Below the pieces are notes generated by a model. It searched no databases and was not told where the DNA came from. It saw only the letters and a program-made list of their open reading frames with translations. A stretch of DNA of 8,008 nt, from the NCBI GenBank assembly GCA_044375105.1, contig JBILNK010000188.1:1-8008 (forward strand), in the 5' to 3' direction. Below are positions 1 to 5,341 of this stretch, piece after piece; the first letter of the stretch is position 1, and the number at the start of each line of letters is the position of its first letter. Position numbers and translations under genes: made by a program. The stretch comes from JBIKLM01 sp044375105 (GTDB lineage: Bacteria; Planctomycetota; UBA1135; GCA-002686595).

Positions 1-376
1 CCCCGAGCTGCAAGGGCTGGCTGCCCCCGGCGGAAGAGGACACCAGGGAGGTGTTGCCCTCCAGGTGCGCCCCGCCGGCGATGGAGAAGAGGTGCACATA
101 GCCAGGCTGAGGCACCGGGCTGGAATGGGCGGCGATGGCCAGGAGATCCCCGTCTCGGGCGATGGCGTTGCCAAACCAGGCGCTGTTGAAGGGGTTGCTG
201 CCGAAGAACTTGGCGGTCTGGGACCAGGTGCTGCCGTTGCGTTCGAAGCGGTAGACGCAGCCCGCACTACCTACAGGAAAAGCGTTTCCTGGAGCACCTA
301 CAAAGAGCGCGTCCGAATGAACATCTAGAGAGTAACCAAACCTCGGTATGGTCCCATCTGGAGGTGCCCCCCGGTG
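1..376 (-). pseudogene. FG-GAP repeat protein, 5'-truncated fragment (3' end beyond window)
   Basis: The minus-strand frame is open from 376 to the left edge (125 codons) and reads as an integrin-type FG-GAP beta-propeller. A repeat starts with GTIPRFGYSLDVHSDALFVG, followed by a GCVYRFERNGSTWSQTAKFF strand. A second repeat is WFGNAIARDGDLLAIAA followed by GYVHLFS. The last visible stretch (NTSLVSSSAGGSQPLQL) resembles the linker into the C-terminal domain of large secreted planctomycete proteins; that is from memory, not a search. Such proteins are normally exported and start with a signal peptide and several more repeats. Here an in-frame TGA (377-379) closes the frame just before the first repeat, and there is no ATG, GTG or TTG upstream of the repeats. 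An ATG at 394-392 overlaps the pirin stop (TGATG) in this frame but meets that TGA after five codons. The 5' part is therefore lost. Identity as FG-GAP is firm; calling it a pseudogene is inference, because the 3' end is not visible. Confidence 0.6.
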
Positions 377-393
377 TCAGGGTTTTTGCCACA

Positions 394-1308
394 TCAGGGC
401 CCCTCGATGCGATCGTTTTCGCCGGGGATCGGCGGGAAGCCGCGGGCTTGCCAGCGGGCGGCGGCGGCCGCCAGGAGCGCCTTGTCGCTGGCGACGAAGT
501 TCCACCAAAGGTGGCGCGGGCCGAGCGGCTCGCCGCCGATCAGCACGAAATCCGCGGCGCTGGCGCCCGGGTTTTCGAGCTCGATGGCGCTGGACAGCGG
601 CAGCACGGCCAAGCGTTCGGGCGGCAGTTCGCGGCCGCCAAGGCGCAGGGTCCCGAGCGGGCTGTAGAGCGCTTGCTCCTCTGCCAGGTTCGGCAAACGC
701 AGCGCGCCGCGGGGCGGCAGCCGCCCGTGCAGGTACAGGGTCGGCGTCGAGGTGCGCACGGGCGAGCGCTGGCCGAGCGCCGTGCCCACCAGCAGGCGCA
801 GGGTGGCGCGCGAGGCGCCGCCGGCCTCCAGCTCGAGCTCGGGGATCCCCTGGGCCGGCACGTGCTGGAAGCTCGGGTCCGCCTGCTCGTCCGCCGCGCC
901 CAGCTCGACCCACAGCTGCAAGCCGTGCAGCCGCCGCGCGCGCCCGCGCTCCGCCGCCAGGCGCCGCTCGCTGTGCACCACCCCGCGCCCGGCCACCATC
1001 CAGTTGATCGCCCCAGGTTCGATCGGCTGGACCGTTCCGAGGCTGTCGCGGTGCAGGAACCCGCCCTCGAACAGGTACGTAACCGTGGCGAGCCCGATGT
1101 GCGGGTGGGCCGGCACATCGCTGTCCACCTGCGCCGCCAGCTCCACCGGCCCGAAGTGGTCGAAGAACACGAACGGCCCGACCGCGCGCCGCCGCAGGCT
1201 CGGCAGCAGCCGCCGCACGGTCAAACCGCCGGCCAGATCGCTGAGCTTGGGCTCGAGCGCCAGCCAGTCGACCGGATGCACGCCGGGCTCGGGTTCCTGG
1301 GGCCCCAT
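394..1308 (-). CDS. Pirin family protein (cupin)
   Basis: Pirins are cytoplasmic bicupin proteins, usually iron-binding; some have quercetin 2,3-dioxygenase activity and others act as redox-sensitive regulators. From the ATG at 1308 the product is 304 aa, normal for the family. The N-terminal cupin carries the signature blocks RRLLPS, VGPFVFFDHFGP, HPHIGLATVTYLFEG, HRDSLG, PGAINWMVAGRGVVHSER and LHGLQLWVEL. The four expected metal ligands are present: His68 and His70 (HPHIG) and His112 and Glu114 (HSER). The C-terminal cupin (about 170-285) ends with FVLIGGEPLGPRHLWWNFVAS, as in YhhW-type pirins. An in-frame GTG lies at 1317, but GGGAG at 1317-1321 sits 8 nt before the ATG at 1308 and overlaps the GTG, so I prefer the ATG. 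The gene follows the osmC-like gene by 19 nt and is probably cotranscribed with it. The physiological substrate or partner cannot be read from sequence. Confidence 0.95.
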   Translation of the reverse strand: MGPQEPEPGVHPVDWLALEPKLSDLAGGLTVRRLLPSLRRRAVGPFVFFDHFGPVELAAQVDSDVPAHPHIGLATVTYLFEGGFLHRDSLGTVQPIEPGAINWMVAGRGVVHSERRLAAERGRARRLHGLQLWVELGAADEQADPSFQHVPAQGIPELELEAGGASRATLRLLVGTALGQRSPVRTSTPTLYLHGRLPPRGALRLPNLAEEQALYSPLGTLRLGGRELPPERLAVLPLSSAIELENPGASAADFVLIGGEPLGPRHLWWNFVASDKALLAAAAARWQARGFPPIPGENDRIEGP

Positions 1309-1316
1309 GGAGCGCA

Positions 1317-1321
1317 CTCCC
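1317..1321 (-). promoter_or_regulatory. Ribosome binding site deciding the pirin start
   Basis: GGGAG on the minus strand lies 8 nt upstream of the ATG at 1308 and directly abuts, sharing bases with, the alternative GTG at 1317. This favours the ATG and a protein three residues shorter than the longest frame. Confidence 0.6.
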
Positions 1322-1327
1322 GGCCCC

Positions 1328-1729
1328 TCAGGCCAGCTCGGTCAGGTCCTCGATCGCGCCGGTCAGGATGCGATGGATCGGGCATTTGTTGGCGATGTCG
1401 AGCACCCGCTGGCGCTCTTCATCGGTCAGTTGGCCCTCCACGTGGATACGCCGCCTGAGGCTGTAGTGCACCCGCCCATCGGCGCCCTTGGTCTCGGTGT
1501 GCGCGACCTCCACGCGCCAGCCGGTGACCGCCAGCTGCTTGCGCCGCGCGTAGAGCTCGAGGGTCAGCACGGTGCAGGCCGCCAAGGCCGAGTCCAGCAG
1601 GTCGTGGGGATCCGGCGCCGCGTCGGACGACCCCAGGGTCTTGTCGACATCGCTGCTCCAGCTGTGGCGGCCGTTGGTGAGCGTGGTCAGCGCCCCATGG
1701 GCGCGGTGCAGACGGGCTTCGATGGGCAT
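1328..1729 (-). CDS. OsmC/Ohr family protein
   Basis: A 133-aa protein of the OsmC superfamily: small dimeric cytoplasmic proteins, many of which are thiol peroxidases that reduce organic hydroperoxides. Family landmarks are the HSWSSD/PDPHDLLDSALAACTVLTL helix with Cys52 and the NKCPIHRILTG motif with Cys116, matching the two-cysteine redox pair of the family. Length is typical. The sequence is closer to the general OsmC/YhfA-like group than to a clear Ohr, since the typical Ohr surroundings of the first cysteine are not obvious, so peroxidase activity is inferred. The start ATG at 1729 has AGAGGA about 9 nt upstream. It is the first gene of a two-gene unit with the pirin gene 19 nt downstream, a pairing that fits an oxidative-stress role. 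The 103 bp upstream, to the dabA remnant, shows no promoter I can defend. Confidence 0.93.
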   Translation of the reverse strand: MPIEARLHRAHGALTTLTNGRHSWSSDVDKTLGSSDAAPDPHDLLDSALAACTVLTLELYARRKQLAVTGWRVEVAHTETKGADGRVHYSLRRRIHVEGQLTDEERQRVLDIANKCPIHRILTGAIEDLTELA

Positions 1730-1832
1730 GTCGGGCGATCCTCTGGGAGGCGGAGCGGGCGGACTGCCGCTCTCCGCCGCCCCAGGCTAGCAAGCCCGGC
1801 CGACTCGCCCGCAGCCCGGCCCGGCGGGGCCT

Positions 1833-2378
1833 CTAGCCCACCAGGGTTTCGGTGCGGGGTGCGGCGGTCGTGGGTGTCGCGGCGGCGGGCGGGTGTTGCC
1901 AGAGGCCGGCGGAGAGACGGCGCAGGGGGCGGCCGTCTTCGCTGCGCAGGCGCCAGAGGTAGAGCCAGCCGTTGTCGATCAGGTCGCGCACGGCGGAGTG
2001 GCGGGCCAGGATCGCTTCGATGGCTTCGGCCGGGGCTTCGACGAAGACCTGCAGGCGCAGGGGCGGGTGCATGGAGTCGCGGCCGTCGTGCACGGACTGC
2101 CAGGGCAAGCCGGTTTGCAGGTCGCCGCCCGAGCCGAGCAGCACGCCCAGCTGTCCGCCCACGGCGTTGTGCAGGACCTTGTTGCCGCTGCCGAACAGGA
2201 GCGGATCCACGCTGGAGCCGAAGTACTGCAGGTTGATCCAGTTGGCGACCACCATCGGAGCGGTCAGGATCAGCTCGAGCACGCCGAAGCCGGTGTCGCG
2301 GCGCCAGTCGTACTCGTGCAGGAACGAGCGGCCGGCCAGGTCCAGGCCGCGCGTGCGCGAGCGCGGCGCTCGCGCCAC
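1833..2378 (-). pseudogene. dabA: DabA (UPF0753/DUF2309) C-terminal remnant
   Basis: About 181 codons match the C-terminal end of DabA, the large zinc-containing subunit of the DabAB pump that accumulates inorganic carbon (family knowledge). Visible conserved blocks in order: TRGLDLAGRSFLHEYDW, LELILTAPMVVANWINLQYF, FGSGNKVLHNAVG, GDLQTGLPWQSVHDG, PLRLQVFVEAP and ARHSAVRDLIDNGWLYLWRL, followed by a short variable tail and a stop at 1833. Complete DabA proteins are roughly 800-1000 aa. Only the last fifth is present, and it lacks the beta-carbonic-anhydrase-like active site with its Cys/Asp/His/Cys zinc ligands. The GTG at 2378 is only the first start-like codon after the break, not a real start. 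Upstream in frame the sequence turns into non-homologous PGPGRRG, and a LysR-type tail begins there on the other strand. No dabB is in the window. I expect no function as a carbon pump. The identity is strong; the cause of truncation is open. Confidence 0.85.
2355..2375. repeat. Perfect inverted repeat at the dabA/lysR break
   Basis: The 10-bp arms GCGCGAGCGC (2355-2364) and GCGCTCGCGC (2366-2375) are exact reverse complements around a single central G at 2365. The repeat lies where DabA homology ends on the minus strand and a few bases before LysR homology begins on the plus strand. Short GC palindromes can arise by chance in DNA this rich in GC, but the position at the junction is notable. 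Confidence 0.7.
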
Positions 2379-2380
2379 AC

Positions 2381-2566
2381 CCCGGCGCCCTGGCCCTGGT
2401 GCTGCCGGTGGTGGTGCGCGACGAGCTGGCCGCCGGCACCCTGGTCGAGCGCTGCACGATCCCGCAGATCGCCGAGCGCTTCTACGCCATCACGACCCAG
2501 CGGCGCTTCCCGCACCCGCTGCTGGCGGAGCTGCTCGAACAGCCGCTCGGGGCCGTGGCGCCCTGA
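2381..2566 (+). pseudogene. LysR-family (NhaR-like) regulator, C-terminal remnant
   Basis: A plus-strand frame ending with TGA at 2564-2566 encodes about 61 residues that look like the extreme C-terminus of a LysR-type effector domain. It reads GALALVLPVVVRDELAAGTL, then VERCTIPQIAERFYAITTQR and RFPHPLLAELL. The pattern (hydrophobic strand, V-V-R-D-E-L, short acidic/LVE stretch, FYAIT, RRFPHP) resembles NhaR-like regulators that often sit beside dabAB operons; this is family knowledge recalled without a search. The helix-turn-helix and most of the effector domain are missing. No start codon with a ribosome site precedes it; the first GTG in frame is at 2399. It runs divergently from the dabA remnant and convergently toward the GNAT gene, 70 bp away. 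It could alternatively belong to another LysR subgroup. It is too short to be a functional regulator. Confidence 0.65.
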
Positions 2567-2636
2567 AGCGCCGTCCCTGGCCCTTGCCCTGGCCGTGTCC
2601 ACTGTCCTTGCCCCGGCCCCGGCCGCTCCGCGGGCC

Positions 2637-3437
2637 TCAATCGGGCTGGCGCTCGAAGCGCGGCCGCTCCTGGCCGTCGACGAAGACCCGCTCGAAGAAC
2701 ATGCCGTGGGGCCGCACCCACAGGCCGCTGTCGCCCGCGAGCGGCCGATAGAGCACCAGCGCCTCCTCGGTTTCGCTGTGCCGCACGCAGGCCAGCACCT
2801 CGTAGAGCGCGCCCTTGTAGTGGCGATAAACGCCGCGCGGCGTGGGCGGCACGCGGTGCGCGGCATCGGGCGGCAGCAGCGCTCCGGGCGCGGCCCCGGC
2901 AGCGCCGGTTCCCTCCGCTTGGGTCCCATCCGAACTCGCCCCGGCTGTGCCGCCGGCCTCCGCGCGGGCCCGGGACCCGACCGGCGCCAGCTCCCAGTGC
3001 CAGACCAGGCCCGCCTCGTCATCCTGGGCCGTGCCCGTGACCACGAATCCCAGCCGCTCCAGGATGCGCGCCGAGGCGTTTCGCTCCGGCAGGGTTTCCG
3101 CGCAGAGGATCAGGCCGGGATCGGCCGCCTGGGCCACGGCGACCAGCCAGCGGGCCGTGGCCGCGGCGTGCCCGCGCCGCTGCTCGGCGGCCACGGTGAA
3201 GTAGGCGATCTCGACCCGCCCGTCGCGCGGCGGCCCCTTGAACGCGCCGCCGCCCACGGCGCGCTCCGCTCCGCCCTCGCGCACCAGGCAGACGTAGCCG
3301 ACCCACGGCGGCAGGCAGCCCACGGAGCGCAGGAACCCGGCCAGAGCGCGGTTGTTTTCGGCCAGTTCCGCGGGCATCGGCAGCCCGCGCTCCAGGGGCT
3401 CGCCGTCCGCGTCGAGCGCGACCCAACGACGTGTCAT
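2637..3437 (-). CDS. GNAT acetyltransferase fused to DUF1653
   Basis: A 266-aa two-domain protein. Residues about 18-150 form a GNAT fold: GFLRSVGCLPPWVGYVCLV, a central strand VEIAYFTVAAEQ, the acetyl-CoA pyrophosphate loop QRRGHAAATARWLV (residues 86-99), and ETLPERNASARILERLGFVV with the usual Asn and 'LERLGF' helix. This resembles RimJ/RimL-like N-acetyltransferases. Residues about 152-200 are an Ala/Gly/Pro-rich linker. Residues about 200-262 match DUF1653: GVYRHYKGALYEVL, RHSETEEALVLYRPL, GLWVRPHGMFFERV and RPRF. DUF1653 is normally a stand-alone protein of about 70 aa with unknown function, so the fusion is unusual. The acyl acceptor is unknown. I chose the ATG at 3437 because the GNAT-like N-terminus begins soon after; it has only a weak ribosome site. 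An in-frame GTG at 3608 would add 57 low-complexity Arg/Ala-rich residues. The gene is divergent from the channel gene and convergent with the lysR remnant. Confidence 0.85.
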   Translation of the reverse strand: MTRRWVALDADGEPLERGLPMPAELAENNRALAGFLRSVGCLPPWVGYVCLVREGGAERAVGGGAFKGPPRDGRVEIAYFTVAAEQRRGHAAATARWLVAVAQAADPGLILCAETLPERNASARILERLGFVVTGTAQDDEAGLVWHWELAPVGSRARAEAGGTAGASSDGTQAEGTGAAGAAPGALLPPDAAHRVPPTPRGVYRHYKGALYEVLACVRHSETEEALVLYRPLAGDSGLWVRPHGMFFERVFVDGQERPRFERQPD

Positions 3438-3621
3438 GGACCCAGCATGGCGTCTGCGGCGCCCCCCGCCCAGCCTGCCGGCGCTTCGGCCCGCGGGCCG
3501 CGACCGGCGCCTCGGCGGGCCCGCCGCGGCGCCGGCCAGCGCGCGCTCCGCATCCGCCGCGTTCTCCCGCCGGCTCGAGGCGCGCCAGGTCGCGCCGTTG
3601 CAGCCCACCGGGTCCGCTTCC

Positions 3622-3637
3622 CATGCTGATTTCCTCC
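3622..3637 (-). promoter_or_regulatory. Strong Shine-Dalgarno and ATG upstream of the GNAT gene, out of frame
   Basis: On the minus strand GGAGG (3633-3637) stands exactly 8 nt before an ATG at 3624-3622. This is the best ribosome site in the gap between the GNAT and channel genes. The frame it opens is one base off from the GNAT frame and runs 201 codons to 3019 with Arg/Gly/Ala-rich sequence that matches no family I know. It may be chance, a leader ORF, or the original GNAT start separated from its gene by an indel, for example in the C6 tract at 3462-3467. Confidence 0.3.
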
Positions 3638-3679
3638 GTTTTCCCGAGCCCTCCCCGACGAGTCCCCCCCGACAAGCCC

Positions 3680-5053
3680 ATGCCGCGCTGGTTCCGCCCG
3701 CTGTCCGGTCTGATGCTGTGCCTGTGCCTGTCCTCGGGTGGCTGGCGAGCCGCCTGGGCCACCGCCGCCGAGCCCGCCTCGGGCCAGGCCGGGGGCCCGC
3801 CGCCCGCGGCCCCGGCGGCCAGTCCTGCCGCGCCCGCCGGCCAGGCAGCCGCAGCTGCGCCCGAGGCCGCGCTGACCGCGCCGCCGAGCGCGCCGGTTGC
3901 CAACGCGCTGCAGCAGGCCCTGGCCGAAGCCCAAGCCGCAAAAGCCAAGCTCGAGCAGCGCGAGCAGGCCTACCTGGTGCTCAAGGGCAAGCTCTCCCAG
4001 GCCGGCGGCAAGGCCCCGGCCGAGCTCCAGGCCCAGCACGAGGCCGCGCGCCTGGCGCTCGAGGACCAAGCCGCGGCCCTGCGCGCGGCGGCGCGCAGCC
4101 TCGAGGAGGCCGGCGGCGATGCGGCCCCCTTCCGCAGCGCCGTGTCGGCGGCCCTCGGCGAAGGCGCCGGCCCCGCCCAGTTGACCGATTACCTGACCGT
4201 CGACGGCCTGCTCAAATTGGCCGAAACCTGGGGCCAAAAGGCCTACCACTTCGTGATCGATCAGGGCCCGCTGCTGCTCTGGCAGGCCTTCGTGGTGGTG
4301 CTCTTGTGGAGCCTGTTCGGGGTCCTGGCGCGCTTTGTCAAAAAGCTCGTGCGCCGCGGCCTGTCCTCGCCGCGCATCAAGGCCTCGTCCCTGGTCAAGG
4401 ACTTCATCGCCGGCATCGCTTCCAACGCCGTGGTGATCGTGGGCCTGCTGGTGATCCTGAACCAGCTCGGCCTGCAGGTCGGACCCCTGCTGGCCGGCTT
4501 CGGCGTGGCCGGCTTCATCGCCGGTTTCGCCCTGCAAGACGTGCTCTCGAACTTCGCCGCCGGCGTGATGATCCTGTTCTACCGGCCCTTCGACGTGGGC
4601 GATTTCGTGCGCGCCGGCGGCGAACACGGCACCGTGCGCGAGATGAGCCTGGTCTCGACCACCCTGACCACCCCGGACAACCAGCGCCTGATCGTGCCCA
4701 ACAAGCGCATCTGGGGCGACACGATCCAAAACGTGACCGCCAACCCGACGCGCCGCGTGGACATGCTCGTCTCGATCGACTACGCCGACGACATCGGCAA
4801 GGCCCTGGCGGTCCTCGACCGCACGGTCAAGGCCCACCCCAAGGTGCTCCCCGACCCGGCCCCGGTGATCCGCGTCGCCGCCCTGGCCGACTCCGGCATC
4901 GAGATCCAAGTCCGCCCCTGGTGCAACTCCCCGGACTACTGGGACGTGATGGGCCAACTCAACCGCCAGATCAAAGAAGCCTTCGACCAAGCCGGCATCA
5001 CCATCCCCTTCCCCCAGCGCGTCGTCCACGTACGCGGCGGCCCGCTGCCCTGA
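3680..5053 (+). CDS. MscS-family mechanosensitive ion channel with N-terminal periplasmic coiled coil
   Basis: A 457-aa small-conductance mechanosensitive channel homologue, which relieves turgor by opening under membrane tension (family role). Residues 1-29 look like a signal peptide (MPRWFRPLSGLMLCLCL core, likely cleavage after AWA). A Pro/Ala-rich spacer (about 34-73) and a charged, heptad-like coiled coil (about 74-150) should lie in the periplasm. Membrane helices lie at about 197-220 (LLLWQAFVVVLLWSLFGVLA) and 240-264 (GIASNAVVIVGLLVIL). The pore-lining TM3 is at 267-303 with the Gly/Ala pattern GFGVAGFIAGFALQDVLSNF and then YRPFDVGD. The beta domain follows with VPNKRI, and the C-terminal alpha/beta domain has VRPWCNSPDYWDVMGQLNRQ and AGITIPFPQ. 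An in-frame ATG at 3623 would add 19 residues, but the signal peptide fits 3680. No clear ribosome site precedes either start. The partner of the coiled coil is unknown. Confidence 0.94.
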   Translation: MPRWFRPLSGLMLCLCLSSGGWRAAWATAAEPASGQAGGPPPAAPAASPAAPAGQAAAAAPEAALTAPPSAPVANALQQALAEAQAAKAKLEQREQAYLVLKGKLSQAGGKAPAELQAQHEAARLALEDQAAALRAAARSLEEAGGDAAPFRSAVSAALGEGAGPAQLTDYLTVDGLLKLAETWGQKAYHFVIDQGPLLLWQAFVVVLLWSLFGVLARFVKKLVRRGLSSPRIKASSLVKDFIAGIASNAVVIVGLLVILNQLGLQVGPLLAGFGVAGFIAGFALQDVLSNFAAGVMILFYRPFDVGDFVRAGGEHGTVREMSLVSTTLTTPDNQRLIVPNKRIWGDTIQNVTANPTRRVDMLVSIDYADDIGKALAVLDRTVKAHPKVLPDPAPVIRVAALADSGIEIQVRPWCNSPDYWDVMGQLNRQIKEAFDQAGITIPFPQRVVHVRGGPLP

Positions 5054-5075
5054 CCCCTCCACCCCGGCGCCCCAA

Positions 5076-5109
5076 CGCCAGCTCGGACCCCGCCGGGCCC
5101 GAGCTGGCG
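5076..5109 (+). terminator. Hairpin after the mscS-type gene, possible terminator
   Basis: Eleven-bp perfect arms (CGCCAGCTCGG at 5076-5086 and CCGAGCTGGCG at 5099-5109) enclose a 12-nt GC-rich loop, 22 nt past the channel stop. There is no T-run after it, so it is at best a non-canonical terminator or a transcript-end stabiliser. Confidence 0.4.
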
Positions 5110-5124
5110 CTGATCCAGTTGTGA

Positions 5125-5235
5125 GTAACGAGTTTCGTCGGCCAGAGCGCACACCACGCTTTCGTGGTGTTCGAACAGCAGAGCCTGGCTCCCGAGACCG
5201 TCAGCAACCCGGTTGCGGTGCTGCTGGCCCCCTGA
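5125..5235 (+). pseudogene. C-terminal tail of a lost secreted-type protein (36 codons)
   Basis: Between the channel and rhamnosidase genes, a plus-strand frame closed upstream by TGA (5122-5124) and ending at TGA (5233-5235) reads VTSFVGQSAHHAFVVFEQQS, then LAPETVSNPVAVLLAP. It has no start codon near its beginning and no ribosome site. The 'HHAFVVF ... VSNPVAVxLxP-stop' ending resembles the last residues of large secreted planctomycete proteins with C-terminal domains like that of the FG-GAP protein at the left end; this is my recollection, not a search result. Local base composition is less GC-rich than the flanking genes, which also hints at different origin. If correct, it is the 3' scrap of a deleted gene. 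It could equally be chance open sequence. Confidence 0.35.
5151..5170. repeat. Hairpin, 8-bp stem with CTTT loop
   Basis: ACACCACG (5151-5158) and CGTGGTGT (5163-5170) pair perfectly around CTTT. It lies inside the possible 36-codon remnant (HHAFVV codons), so it may reflect coding sequence rather than a regulatory structure. Confidence 0.5.
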
Positions 5236-5244
5236 ACGGAGGGG

Positions 5245-5262
5245 CTGGGCCTGGCGGCCCAG
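5245..5262. repeat. Hairpin, 7-bp GC stem
   Basis: CTGGGCC (5245-5251) and GGCCCAG (5256-5262) pair around a TGGC loop, 9 nt past the TGA at 5233-5235. No T-tract follows on either strand. It may act with the next hairpin as a convergent transcript end. Confidence 0.4.
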
Positions 5263-5275
5263 GAGTCCGGGCTTT

Positions 5276-5294
5276 GCTGCACCTTCGGTGCAGC
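5276..5294. terminator. Hairpin GCTGCACC-TTC-GGTGCAGC, possible bidirectional terminator
   Basis: Perfect 8-bp arms at 5276-5283 and 5287-5294 with a 3-nt loop (or 7 bp with a 5-nt CTTCG loop). It is 48 nt past the stop of the rhamnosidase gene on the minus strand and also downstream of the plus-strand genes. A short CTTT precedes it on the plus strand, but no U-tract follows on either strand. Position between convergent genes supports a terminator role; sequence alone is not decisive. Confidence 0.4.
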
Positions 5295-5341
5295 TGGCCC
5301 AGGGTTCTTGCGGGGCGCTGCGAGCGCGGCGGGCGGCCGGG

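Noticed and set aside
1730..1832. Promoter for the osmC-pirin unit
   Set aside because: No paired -35/-10-like elements stand out in this GC-rich gap, and a start point cannot be placed from sequence alone.
364..2236. Long open frames on the plus strand opposite the pirin, osmC and dabA genes
   Set aside because: They mirror conserved minus-strand proteins, are Arg/Ala/Pro-rich, and show no motifs.
1833..2378. Treating the DabA fragment as a complete small gene from the GTG at 2378
   Set aside because: No ribosome site, start codon placed at the homology break, and the zinc-site part of the family is missing.
2567..2636. Short repeats (CCCTGGCC-CTTG-CCCTGGCC) between the lysR remnant and the GNAT gene
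   Set aside because: Two imperfect copies in C-rich sequence, with no stem and no T-tract; too little for a terminator or repeat array.
3434..5152. A 572-codon open frame on the minus strand opposite the mscS-type gene
   Set aside because: It is the antisense shadow of a clear MscS coding sequence in GC-rich DNA. Its composition (Gln/Gly/His/Asp-rich) matches no family and no ribosome site precedes it.
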